Shown here piece by piece: positions 20,278 to 28,323 of a stretch of DNA of 64,000 bases. Below the pieces are notes generated by a model. It searched no databases, had not been told where the DNA came from, and saw only the letters and a program-made list of their open reading frames with translations. The number at the start of each line of letters is the position of its first letter. The stretch's first letter is position 1. The stretch spans positions 62,001 through 126,000 of the forward strand of contig JAJPGT010000060.1 of assembly GCA_021325655.1 (NCBI GenBank), written 5' to 3'. Both the position numbers and the translations under genes were made by a program. The stretch comes from Pseudomonadota bacterium. Its GTDB lineage: Bacteria; Chloroflexota; UBA6077; JAJPGT01.

Positions 20278-21772
20278 CGGCGCCTGGCCCGCCGGCGGTG
20301 GTGGTGTCGCTCGGGCCGCCGGCCAGGATCTCGCGGATCATGGTGTAGTCCAGGTTGGGGCTGGCGAGCAGCCGGCCCACGTTGCGCACGCTCGGCTCGG
20401 GATACCAGATCTCCCAGGGGCGGGAGAAGCCCCCTCGCGCGCTCGCCCCCTCCCAGACACCGCTGTCGGGGCTGGCGCGGTCCCCCCGCAGCGCGTACTC
20501 GAACGTCTGCCCCTGGTCGCTCGGGTAGTTCTTCAATCCGACGAAGTTGGCCGGGACGTTGTTGTCCGCCATCCAGACGGTCGCCTTGACGTGGGTCACG
20601 TCCGGGTCGGTCTGGTCCGGGGTGGAGACGATCTGGACCCGGTAGGCCGGGTAGGACCAGATCTCCTCGCCGCCGGGGTTGAAGACGAGCACCATCCCGC
20701 GGCCGTCGCGGGCGAGCCAGGTGATAAGCTGGTGATGGAAGTCCACTGGGCTCAGCCCGTCGTCCCCGCCGCCATACAGCCAGAGCGCCGCATCGGCGAA
20801 GTGGAAGTCGGACAGCAGCCCCTTCTGGTCGTCGACACTGAAGGTCTCGTCGCCGACCTGCACCGGCGCGGTTGGCTCGGGCTCGATCAGCGCCGCCGCG
20901 GCCCAGCCATTGCAGTGGCCGGCCCAGCTCGGCCCGCCGGCGCGCAGGAACAGCTCGGAGCGCTCCCAGGCCAGGGTGCCCGGGTCCCAGCCGGTACGCG
21001 CCTGGACGTAGTGGTCGTACTTGGCCAGCGGCCCCTGGGCATCGAACAGGTGCGGCGGGCGCACCTTGGTAGTGGCCGGCCACCACCAGCCGGACCATGG
21101 CTTCTGCACCGCCTCCCCCTGAACCAGGGGCGGAGGCTCGACCACGACCGCTTCCGGCGGTGGATTGCCCACCTGCTCCAGTGGGACGATGTCCGCCTGC
21201 CCCTGGTCGGGTAGCCAGCGCAGCACCCCGTTGGCGAAGTGCTGCACCGTCCAATCCTGCCACTGGTACCGGCGGGACATCGGGGAGCCGAGCGCGGCGT
21301 AGCCGCCAAGGCGCTGGTACTCGCTCCAGAAGCGCGCCTGCCCGCCGTCGTACACCCAGTAGCCGGCGTTGGGATCGCTACCCAGGTTGGCCGGGAAGAA
21401 ATGCCCCTGCGGGGTATCGTACCCGGGCAGCTCGGTCGCGGACGGCGGGGCCGCGCTCGGCGGGCTCGGCGGCGCGCTCGCCTCCGCGGCGCTCGGCGCG
21501 ACGGATGGGGTTGCAGCCGCAGCGGGCGTGGGAACCGGCGTCGAGGTGGCGGCAGCCGGGAGGGAGGGCGGGACGGAGGTAGCCGCCGTCGAAGGCGTTG
21601 CGGTCACCTCCTCAGCAGTCGGCGTGGCGGCTGGTGTCGGAGACGTCGTCGGCGTCGGGGTACGGCGCGACGCGGCCGGGCTGGCCCAGGCCAGCGAGCT
21701 ACCGCTGCCGGCGCCAAGCGAGACCAGCGCGAGCAGCGTCGCGACGATCAGGAGGCGAGTCGCCAGCTTCAG
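20249..21772 (-). CDS. Secreted protein with LGFP-like and transglutaminase-elicitor-like domains
   Basis: 507-residue exported protein. From CTG 21772 the N-terminus reads as a textbook signal peptide (basic start, hydrophobic core LLIVATLLALVSLG, A-W-A cleavage site), followed by ~90 residues of Thr/Pro/Ala linker, an LGFP-like wall-associated repeat (YQRLGGYAALGSPMSRRY, HFANGVLRW) and a C-terminal domain with PWSGWWWP and WAGHCNGWAAAALIEPEP. That last block matches the transglutaminase-elicitor (GP42-type) family, with Cys in GHCNGW as probable nucleophile. There is no ATG/GTG/TTG that keeps the signal peptide; GTG 21607 would delete it. CTG 21772 has GGAG six bases upstream. It starts 25 bases after rnpB on the same strand. 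Confidence 0.85.
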   Translation of the reverse strand: MKLATRLLIVATLLALVSLGAGSGSSLAWASPAASRRTPTPTTSPTPAATPTAEEVTATPSTAATSVPPSLPAAATSTPVPTPAAAATPSVAPSAAEASAPPSPPSAAPPSATELPGYDTPQGHFFPANLGSDPNAGYWVYDGGQARFWSEYQRLGGYAALGSPMSRRYQWQDWTVQHFANGVLRWLPDQGQADIVPLEQVGNPPPEAVVVEPPPLVQGEAVQKPWSGWWWPATTKVRPPHLFDAQGPLAKYDHYVQARTGWDPGTLAWERSELFLRAGGPSWAGHCNGWAAAALIEPEPTAPVQVGDETFSVDDQKGLLSDFHFADAALWLYGGGDDGLSPVDFHHQLITWLARDGRGMVLVFNPGGEEIWSYPAYRVQIVSTPDQTDPDVTHVKATVWMADNNVPANFVGLKNYPSDQGQTFEYALRGDRASPDSGVWEGASARGGFSRPWEIWYPEPSVRNVGRLLASPNLDYTMIREILAGGPSDTTTAGGPGAATSGSAPQD

Positions 21773-21796
21773 GCGTATCTCCGGGGAACGCCGTGG

Positions 21797-22112
21797 GTTG
21801 CAGGAGGAGAGTAAGCCGGATTCTGTTGGTGGCGGTCATCTCTCTGAGAGCGCATCGCGCTCTCCCCGTCTCGCGACGGGTGCCCTCTACCCTGGCCTCG
21901 GCGAGCAGCGTCATCGGCCATGCTTGAGGTTGCAGCGGGGAGGATTACCGCTTTTCACTCCGGCCTGACCCGGCATTGGTCTCTGTGGCTCTAGCTATCG
22001 GTTACCCGACCCCGGCTTGCGCCGGGCACCCCGCTCTGCGCTGTCCGGACTTTCCTCCACGAGGCCCGCGCGTGCGCGGGTGGCTCGCGGCGACCGCCCT
22101 TCCTCCTGCAAC
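21797..22112 (-). ncRNA. rnpB: RNase P RNA, bacterial class A-like
   Basis: Catalytic RNA of RNase P, which trims tRNA 5' ends. The minus strand contains the near-universal GAGGAAAGTCCGGAC block (22043-22057) and the 3' block AATCCGGCTTAC (21811-21822), with a P15-17-like GTGAAAAGCGGTAA segment between. The ends were set by P1: GTTGCAGGAGGA (5' end, 22101-22112) is perfectly complementary to TCCTCCTGCAAC (3' end, 21797-21808). About 316 nt is short for class A, so some peripheral helices must be reduced. The secreted transglutaminase-like gene follows directly. Confidence 0.93.
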
Positions 22113-22212
22113 ACCTTCGGCAATGCGCCCGCTCCGCGCCGACACTGCCGGACAGCGAAGCGGGCAGTAGAATTCTACCAAAGTCGGTGGGGCAGCCTCC
22201 CCGAGGCGGGTA

Positions 22213-23370
22213 GTGGAGGAGATTCGCTTCTCTCAGCGTGCCAAAGTATTCACCGTCGCCATGCTCGTGGCGCTGGCGCTGCTGCTTATCTACGCCGCCC
22301 ACGACGTCATCGGGCCGTTTCTCTGGGCCTTCATCGCCGCCTACGTGCTCAATCCCCTGATCACCTTCCTCGTGCGCCACAGCCGTCTTCCGCGGCCGGT
22401 GGTGGTGGCGCTGTTCTACGTGCTGTTCCTGACGCTGCTCGGGCTCGGGGCGAAGGTGCTGGTGCCAGCCCTGGAAGCCGACTATCACCAACTGCGCCGG
22501 AGCCTGCCCGAACTGGCGAGCTCTTTCGAGGCGCAGGCGCTGGGCGGCCAGACGCCCACCATCCTCGGCATCCAGGTTGACCCCCACGCACTCGCAGTCG
22601 AGCTCGGGCGCGCCTCCGATGAAGGCGAGCGCTGGATTCGCGCCAACGCCATCGGGCTCGGCGTCCGAGTGCTGGAGTACGTCGTCAAGACGCTCCTGTT
22701 CCTGGTCGCCACCTTCTACCTGCTCTTGCAGTGGGACAACCTGGTGCGGGCGATTCGCAACCTCACGCCCTCGCGCTACCGCGCCGAGCTAGGAGCGCTG
22801 GCAGCCGAGGTCAACGCGGTGTTCGGCGTGTACCTGCGAGGGCTGCTGTTTCTCGTGGTGCTCATGAGCACCGTAACCTGGATCGCGCTGGCGGCGCTCG
22901 GGCTGCGTTACGCCGTCTTCGTCGCCATCGCCACCGGCATTCTGGAGCTGATCCCCTTCGCCGGCCCGATCACCGCCGGAGCCATCGCGGTGACGATCGG
23001 AGTGGTGGAGGGCAATCCGTTCGGCTGGTCGCCGCTGGCCTACGCCGGGGTGCTGGCGCTGGTGTACCTGGTTCTACGCCACCTGGAAGACTACATCGTC
23101 ATCCCCCATGTCGTCGGCCACGCGGTCAAGGTCCACCCGCTCATCATCCTCTTCTCGGTAGTGGTCGGAGCGGACATCTTTGGCATCGGCGGAGCGATCC
23201 TGGCCGCACCGATGGTGGGGATGCTGCGCGTGGTGCTCGGCTGGCTGCTGCACAAGCTCAGGGCAGCGCCCGCGCCAGAGGAGGTGGCGCCGGTGCCAGT
23301 GCCCGAGCCCAAGCCGGTGCAGCCAGTCGTCCCGCCGCTGCCCAGGCCCCGGCCAGGGGAGGCGCGCTAA
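22213..23370 (+). CDS. AI-2E family transporter (PerM/YtrI-type membrane protein)
   Basis: Integral membrane protein of 385 residues in the AI-2E/UPF0118 exporter family, whose members have been linked to autoinducer-2 or ion export. About eight membrane segments are visible, starting at VAMLVALALLLIYAAHDVIG, with the characteristic FLWAFIAAYVLNPL early and PLIILFSVVVGADIFGIGGAILAAP near the end. The C-terminal 35 residues are a Pro/Val-rich cytoplasmic tail. GTG 22213 is preceded by GAGGCGGG. The gene is divergent from rnpB; a TAGAAT around 22168 may be its -10. The actual substrate is not predictable. Confidence 0.88.
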   Translation: MEEIRFSQRAKVFTVAMLVALALLLIYAAHDVIGPFLWAFIAAYVLNPLITFLVRHSRLPRPVVVALFYVLFLTLLGLGAKVLVPALEADYHQLRRSLPELASSFEAQALGGQTPTILGIQVDPHALAVELGRASDEGERWIRANAIGLGVRVLEYVVKTLLFLVATFYLLLQWDNLVRAIRNLTPSRYRAELGALAAEVNAVFGVYLRGLLFLVVLMSTVTWIALAALGLRYAVFVAIATGILELIPFAGPITAGAIAVTIGVVEGNPFGWSPLAYAGVLALVYLVLRHLEDYIVIPHVVGHAVKVHPLIILFSVVVGADIFGIGGAILAAPMVGMLRVVLGWLLHKLRAAPAPEEVAPVPVPEPKPVQPVVPPLPRPRPGEAR

Positions 23371-23378
23371 CCCCCTGT

Positions 23379-23404
23379 GAGGCTGCCCCAGTGAGGGCAG
23401 CCTC
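23379..23404 (+). terminator. Hairpin after the AI-2E transporter gene
   Basis: GAGGCTGCCC-cagtga-GGGCAGCCTC is a perfect ten-base-pair stem eight bases after the stop codon and before a convergent gene. It has no T tract, so termination is likely but not certain. Confidence 0.6.
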
Positions 23405-23502
23405 CGCCATCCCGCACCGCGCAGAAGGTGAGCGTCCAGTCGGCGCCCGCGTCGCTGCTCCTGAAACTGCGTGAGTCGTTGCGCCGCCCTGGCCGCTCGG
23501 GA

Positions 23503-23676
23503 TCAGTCGGCCCCGTCTCCCGCCTGCCAGCGCTGCCGCCGGAGACGAAGCGTGAAGTAGGCCAGCGCCAGCGTTACGGGGACGACCGAGAAGCACAGGG
23601 TCTGCTCGGCCGGCCCCTCGCTCTGCTGGAGTACGTGGGCCCCCAGCGACCCGAGCCAGGCCAGAACGTCGCTCAA
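23503..23676 (-). CDS. 57-residue membrane protein downstream of mrp
   Basis: A short reading frame starts at TTG 23676, seven bases after AGGAGAG-type ribosome site sequence that overlaps the mrp stop codon. It encodes SDVLAWLGSLGAHVLQQ, then a single hydrophobic helix (FSVVPVTLALAYFTLRL) and a positive C-terminal cap (RLRRQRWQAGD). The pattern fits a single-pass inner-membrane protein with its C-terminus inside. It ends just before the region convergent with the transporter gene. The start codon, ribosome site and spacing make it likely to be translated with mrp. No family recognised. Confidence 0.65.
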   Translation of the reverse strand: MSDVLAWLGSLGAHVLQQSEGPAEQTLCFSVVPVTLALAYFTLRLRRQRWQAGDGAD

Positions 23677-23686
23677 CGATGCTCTC

Positions 23687-24790
23687 CTAGCGGTTGAGTG
23701 TGATCGCGTTGATCGGGATGAACGCGCCGTTGTTGGAATAGGCGAGAATGCTCACCTGCTGGGCCACCGCACCGGCCACAGCGCGGAACGCCTCCGCCGC
23801 GGCCGAGCGCGGCTGGGTGACCACGATCGGCCGCCCTTCGTCCCCACCCTCGCGCACCGCGGGCTGCAGCGGCACCTGGCCGAGGAACGGGACACCGAAG
23901 TGGCGGGCGATCCGCTCCCCCCCGCCGCGGCCGAAGATCTCGTGCCTCGTCTGGCAGTGGTCGCAGACGAAGTACGACATGTTCTCGATCACCCCAATGA
24001 TCGGCACCTCCAGCTTGCGGAACATCCCCATCCCCTTGGAGACGTCCTGCAAGGCCACATCCTGGGGGGTGGTGACGATCACCGCGCCGCTCATCGGGAC
24101 AAGCTGCGCCAGGCTCAGCGGCGCGTCGCCAGTGCCGGGCGGGAGGTCAACGATCAGGTAGTCCAGCTCGCCCCAGTCCACGTCGCGCAGGAACTGCTGG
24201 ATCGCCCCGTGCACCATCGGGCCGCGCCAGATCACCGGGTTCGACTCGTCCAGGAAGAACCCGATGGACATCAGCTTGATCCCGTAGCGCACCAGCGGCT
24301 CGATCTTGCCGTTCTCGCCCCGTACCTCGGGCTTCTCCTTGATCCCAACCATGAGCGGGACGTTCGGTCCGTAGATGTCGGCGTCCAGCAGACCCACCTT
24401 CGCGCCCGTCTCAGCCAGCGCCAGGGCGACGTTGACGCTGGTGGTCGACTTCCCGACGCCACCCTTGCCGGAGGCAACCGCGATGACGTTCTTCACCTTG
24501 GGGATGAGCTGCCCCTGGCCCACGGTGCGGCCAGCAGCCGTTTGCGACCGCAGGTCGACGTTCACCTCGCGCACCCAGGGCAGCCGCGCCACCGCGGCGC
24601 GGGCCCATTCCTTCATATCGTTCTTCACCGGGCAGGCTGGCGTGGTCAGGACGATCGAGAAGCTGACCGCGGTATCCTGAATCGCCAGATCCTGAATCAT
24701 GCCCAGGGAGACAAGATCGCGGTGCAGGTCCGGATCCTGCACCGTGCGGAGCTGCCTGAGCACCTCTTCACGCTTGGTATCAATGGACAT
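23687..24790 (-). CDS. mrp: Mrp/ApbC-type Fe-S cluster carrier ATPase
   Basis: P-loop ATPase that holds and delivers [4Fe-4S] clusters in the cytoplasm. The 367-residue protein has an N-terminal MIP18/DUF59 domain (residues ~5-80), the deviant Walker A GKGGVGKS at 108-115, Walker B-like YLIVDLPPGTGD near 211-222 and the cluster-bridging CXXC, Cys276-Cys279, in VCDHC. This is the usual long form of bacterial Mrp. It probably serves the Fe-S enzymes needed by the cell's respiratory chain and nth. TACAAT-like sequence upstream may be the -10. A 57-residue membrane protein follows in the same transcript. Confidence 0.94.
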   Translation of the reverse strand: MSIDTKREEVLRQLRTVQDPDLHRDLVSLGMIQDLAIQDTAVSFSIVLTTPACPVKNDMKEWARAAVARLPWVREVNVDLRSQTAAGRTVGQGQLIPKVKNVIAVASGKGGVGKSTTSVNVALALAETGAKVGLLDADIYGPNVPLMVGIKEKPEVRGENGKIEPLVRYGIKLMSIGFFLDESNPVIWRGPMVHGAIQQFLRDVDWGELDYLIVDLPPGTGDAPLSLAQLVPMSGAVIVTTPQDVALQDVSKGMGMFRKLEVPIIGVIENMSYFVCDHCQTRHEIFGRGGGERIARHFGVPFLGQVPLQPAVREGGDEGRPIVVTQPRSAAAEAFRAVAGAVAQQVSILAYSNNGAFIPINAITLNR

Positions 24791-24928
24791 GCTTAGCTCT
24801 CACTCTCCGCGGCTCGCGTCGGGCGCGAACGCCGCGCGTGTTCCCCATCGCAACACGTCAGAGAATTGTAACTGAAGCGCGGCGATCCCCCTGGCGAACT
24901 GCCGCGCCCCGAGAGGCTGGAGCAGCGC

Positions 24929-25114
24929 ATGAGCAAGACGGGCAGGTTCCTGGGCATCCCGTATGACTTCCGCGCCCCGACCTGGTCACGGATGAGGCAG
25001 CGCTGGTGGAATCCCGAGGATCGGCGCGTGTTCACCCCGAAGATGTTCGGCTGGGGCTGGGACGTCAACCTCTACGAGCTGCTGCGGCGCCTGGGCCTGG
25101 CCGGCCGAGGCTGA
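24929..25114 (+). CDS. DUF5808 domain protein
   Basis: Small 61-residue soluble protein consisting of a single DUF5808 domain: GRFLGIPYDFRAPTWSRM, WWNPEDRRVFTPKMFGWGW and a C-terminal Asn-Leu-Tyr-Glu-Leu helix. In other proteins this domain sits at the end of membrane proteins; here it stands alone. GGAG lies six bases before the ATG. It is divergent from mrp with a 138-base gap that would hold both promoters. Function unknown. Confidence 0.82.
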   Translation: MSKTGRFLGIPYDFRAPTWSRMRQRWWNPEDRRVFTPKMFGWGWDVNLYELLRRLGLAGRG

Positions 25115-25169
25115 GCGCCTGCGCCGTGGGCCGGGAAGCGGGTTGCGGCTGGCCGGACGGCTCGGAATA

Positions 25170-26033
25170 ATGCCGGCGATGGCTCGTTCGCACCCCCCGG
25201 TCGTCGACGTCCACATCCATCCTCCCATCGGCAGCCATATCCCCAGCGGGTACGACGCGTACCTGAACGAGCGCTATCCGGGCGGCGCCCGCTGGCTGGC
25301 CGAGCAGTTCGGCTCGCCCGAGCGCGTCATCGCCAACATGGACGCCAGCGGGGTGGATTACTCGCTCGTGCTCGCTCAGGTCGTCCCGATCACCTCCGAG
25401 GTCGTGACCAACGAAATGGTGGCGGAGTTCTGCCGGGGCCAGCCGCGGCTGCTGCCCTGCGCCACAGTGAACCCTTACCTGGAGCACGACCCGGCCGGGC
25501 TGCTGGAGCGGCTGGTAGTCGAGCAGGGCTTCCGCGCCCTCAAGCTGTATCCCACCTACGGCTACTATTACCCGAACGACCGCCTGCTCTACCCGGTGTA
25601 CGCCGTGGCGCAGCGGCTAGGCATCCCGGTGCTGGTCCACACCGGCTCTTCGGTGTTCCCCGGCTCGCGCCTGAAGTACGGCGACCCGCTGTATCTGGAC
25701 GACGTCGCGGTCGACTTCCCGAACCTGGCCATCCTGCAGTCCCATGGCGGGCGACCGATCTGGTACGACCACGCGGAGACGCTAGCGCGGTATCACCCGA
25801 ACGTGTACATCGACATCTCGGGCCTGCCGCCCCAGAAGCTGCCCGAGTACTTCCCCAACCTGCGCCGCCTGGCGCGCAAGCTGGTCTTCGGCTCCGACTG
25901 GCCCGGCCCGCCGGGGACGGTGCGCGGGAACATCGAGGCGATCCGGGCGCTGGGGCTGCCGGAGGACGTGACGGCCGACATCCTCGGCGGAACCGCGGCG
26001 CGGCTGCTGCGGCTGGAGCAGCCCGGCGGCTGA
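25170..26033 (+). CDS. Amidohydrolase family protein (COG2159-type)
   Basis: TIM-barrel metal-dependent hydrolase or decarboxylase of 287 residues. The metal-binding N-terminal motif is VVDVHIHPPIG, later motifs are LVHTGSSVFPG, ILQSHGG and the terminal metal Asp in LVFGSDWPGPPGTV. It belongs to the group containing amidohydrolase 2 and ACMSD-like decarboxylases. Start choice is between ATG 25170 and ATG 25179; TTG 25143 is possible but adds nothing conserved. No neighbouring pathway gene points to a substrate. Confidence 0.87.
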   Translation: MPAMARSHPPVVDVHIHPPIGSHIPSGYDAYLNERYPGGARWLAEQFGSPERVIANMDASGVDYSLVLAQVVPITSEVVTNEMVAEFCRGQPRLLPCATVNPYLEHDPAGLLERLVVEQGFRALKLYPTYGYYYPNDRLLYPVYAVAQRLGIPVLVHTGSSVFPGSRLKYGDPLYLDDVAVDFPNLAILQSHGGRPIWYDHAETLARYHPNVYIDISGLPPQKLPEYFPNLRRLARKLVFGSDWPGPPGTVRGNIEAIRALGLPEDVTADILGGTAARLLRLEQPGG

Positions 26034-26089
26034 GCCTGGCGGCTTCGCCGCGTCCTCCCCCGCCTCCTCAGCCGCTTACGGCGCGGCCG

Positions 26090-26752
26090 CTATGCCGCCA
26101 GACTGTGCTCCGCGAGCTGGATCCCGAACTCGGCGCTGAAGTGCCACGCCAATCGCTCGCGGAAGCGGCGCGGGTCGACCGGGCGGCCAAGGAGCTGGGC
26201 GGCGGAGGCGACGCCCAGATCAGCCAGCCCACAGGGGTTGATGAGCGCGAAGTGCTCCAGCTTGGGCTGGAGGTTCACCGCGAAGCCGTGCATCGTCACC
26301 CCGCGCACCATCGCGATCCCGATCGCCGCGATCTTGCCCCGGGCGGTCCAGACGCCGGGGAGCCCGGCTCGGGGCCCGGCCTCGATCCCTTCGTCCGCCA
26401 GGGCGGCGGCGATCAGCCGCTGCAGGCCGGCGACGTAGCCGGGGACGTCGCGCTCCAGCGACCGCAGCCGGACGATCGGGTAGCCGACTACCTGGCCCGG
26501 GCCGTGGTAGGTGACCAGCCCGCCACGGTTGGTTGCGCAGACCGCGATGCCGTGGCGGGCCAGCTCTGCATCTGAGAGGGCGATGTCCTCGCGCCGGGCG
26601 CGCCGGCCCAGGGTAAACACCGGCGGATGCTCGACCAGGATCAGCGTCTCGGGCGCCTCGCCCCGCTGCCGCGCCTCGACCAGCCACCACTGGAGGGCCA
26701 GCGCCGCCTGGTACTCGGTACACGGCAGGTTGAGCAACCAGCCGGGGCGCAT
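26090..26752 (-). CDS. lipB: Octanoyltransferase LipB
   Basis: Transfers octanoate from octanoyl-ACP to lipoyl domains, the first step of lipoate assembly. The 220 residues show RGGLVTYHGPGQVVGYPI (substrate loop), Lys140 in ARGKIAAIG and the catalytic Cys174 in INPCGL, matching the Cys169/Lys135 pair of E. coli LipB. The start codon directly follows the lpd stop with no gap, so the two genes are one transcript. LipA is not in the window. Confidence 0.95.
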   Translation of the reverse strand: MRPGWLLNLPCTEYQAALALQWWLVEARQRGEAPETLILVEHPPVFTLGRRARREDIALSDAELARHGIAVCATNRGGLVTYHGPGQVVGYPIVRLRSLERDVPGYVAGLQRLIAAALADEGIEAGPRAGLPGVWTARGKIAAIGIAMVRGVTMHGFAVNLQPKLEHFALINPCGLADLGVASAAQLLGRPVDPRRFRERLAWHFSAEFGIQLAEHSLAA

Positions 26753-28162
26753 CTAGCGCCGCGCCCTCGCGATGTGGATCGGCCGGCCCAGGGCGGCCAT
26801 GGCCACCTCGCCGATCCCTTCGGGAAGCGTCGGGTGGGCGTGGATCGTCGTGATCAGGTCCTCCAGCGTCGCCTCCAGGTTGATTGCCAGCACCGCCTCG
26901 TGGATCATCTCGCCGGCGCTGGGGCCGATGATGTGCACCCCGAGTACCTGCTCGTACCGCTTCTCGGCGACGATCTTCACCATGCCATCCGTTTCGCCGT
27001 AGGTCTGCGCCCGGCCCAGCGCCGCGAACGGGAAGCGGCCGACGAGCACCTCGTAGCCCTGCTCACGCGCCTTCGCCTCGCTCAGCCCAACGCTGGCAAC
27101 CTCCGGATGGGTGAAGGTCACCCCGGGCACGGCCTTATAATCCATGGCGACGTCCTGGCCGGCAATGTTCTCGACCGCGACAATGCCCTGATGTGAGGCG
27201 ACGTGCGCCAGCAACGCCTTGCCCACCACGTCGCCGATGGCGTAGACGCCGTCCCCCGCGCGCAAGTGATCGTCCACCTCGATGAAGCCGCGCTGATTCG
27301 GCCGCACCCCGACCGCTTCCAGGTTCAGGCCGTCCGAGTTCGGCTTGCGGCCGACGCCGATCAGCACGATCTCGCTGTCCACCTGCTGCGTCCGGCCATC
27401 CGGCCAGGCAATGGTGGAGCGCTTGCCGCCGTCCGGCCCGTCCTCGATCCGCTGCAGCGTCGCCCCGGTATGCACCGTAATGCCCCGCTTCTGGAAGATC
27501 CGCTGCAGCGTCTTGCCCATGTCCTCGTCTTCGAGCGGGAGCAGGGTGGGCAGCATCTCGACGACCGTCACCTCGGCGCCAAACGAGCGGAAGATGTTGG
27601 CCCACTCGCAGCCGACCGCGCCGCCGCCCAGCACCAGCACGCTCCGGGGCGGCTCCTTGAGCTCCAGCGCCTGGTCACTGTTGATCACCCCGGGCGTGTC
27701 GGCGCCGGGGATCGGCAGCGAGGCCGGGCGGGAGCCGGTGGCGATGACCAGGTTGCGCGCCTGTACTGCGCCGCTGCCATTCTTGCCCGCGACCTGTACC
27801 TGGCCGCGGCCGGCAAGGGTGGCGGTGCCGGAGATCAGCTCCACTCCGTTCGCCTTGAGCAGCGTCTCCACGCCCTTGCGCAGCCCTTGCACCACCTGCT
27901 CGCGGCGCTGCACCACCTTGCCGTAGTCCAGCCGCACGTTGTCGGCCAGCACCCCGTACTTCTCCGACTCGCGCATGGTGTCGAGCACCTCGGCGCTGCG
28001 CAGCATCGCCTTGGTGGGGATGCAGCCGACGTTCAGGCAGACACCGCCGGCCCACTCCCGCTCGATCACTGCCGTCTTCAGCCCGAGCTGCGCGGCGCGG
28101 ATTCCAGCCACGTACCCGCCCGGCCCGGATCCGATGATCACCACGTCGTAGCTACCGTCCAC
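26753..28162 (-). CDS. lpd: Dihydrolipoamide dehydrogenase (E3)
   Basis: FAD flavoprotein that reoxidises dihydrolipoamide in 2-oxoacid dehydrogenase or glycine-cleavage complexes. The 469-residue protein carries the FAD motif IIGSGPGGYVAGIRAAQLG, the redox disulfide GGVCLNVGCIPTK, the NAD motif LGGGAVGCEWANIF and the C-terminal His-Glu dyad in IHAHPTLPE. GTG 28162 has AAGGAG upstream. lipB follows immediately, linking E3 with cofactor attachment. A perfect palindrome lies 30 bases upstream. Confidence 0.96.
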   Translation of the reverse strand: MDGSYDVVIIGSGPGGYVAGIRAAQLGLKTAVIEREWAGGVCLNVGCIPTKAMLRSAEVLDTMRESEKYGVLADNVRLDYGKVVQRREQVVQGLRKGVETLLKANGVELISGTATLAGRGQVQVAGKNGSGAVQARNLVIATGSRPASLPIPGADTPGVINSDQALELKEPPRSVLVLGGGAVGCEWANIFRSFGAEVTVVEMLPTLLPLEDEDMGKTLQRIFQKRGITVHTGATLQRIEDGPDGGKRSTIAWPDGRTQQVDSEIVLIGVGRKPNSDGLNLEAVGVRPNQRGFIEVDDHLRAGDGVYAIGDVVGKALLAHVASHQGIVAVENIAGQDVAMDYKAVPGVTFTHPEVASVGLSEAKAREQGYEVLVGRFPFAALGRAQTYGETDGMVKIVAEKRYEQVLGVHIIGPSAGEMIHEAVLAINLEATLEDLITTIHAHPTLPEGIGEVAMAALGRPIHIARARR

Positions 28163-28191
28163 TCCGCACTCCTTCCACGTGATCGCCCTGC

Positions 28192-28225
28192 GCGTTCACG
28201 CACAGCTATCGTTGTGCGTGAACGC
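28192..28225. repeat. Perfect 13-bp inverted repeat upstream of lpd
   Basis: GCGTTCACGCACA and TGTGCGTGAACGC are exact complements around an eight-base loop (gctatcgt). It lies in the 161-base gap between the moeA-fusion stop and the lpd start. It could be the terminator of the upstream molybdopterin operon or an operator for lpd-lipB; there is no T tract. Confidence 0.6.
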
Positions 28226-28323
28226 CGCTGTCCACACGGGGATTCCCAGCGCCGCAGGAAGACCGCCAGCGCTTGGCGCGGGGCGCCGCTGGCCCACGCC
28301 GGCCTGCTATCCGAGCCGCGCCT

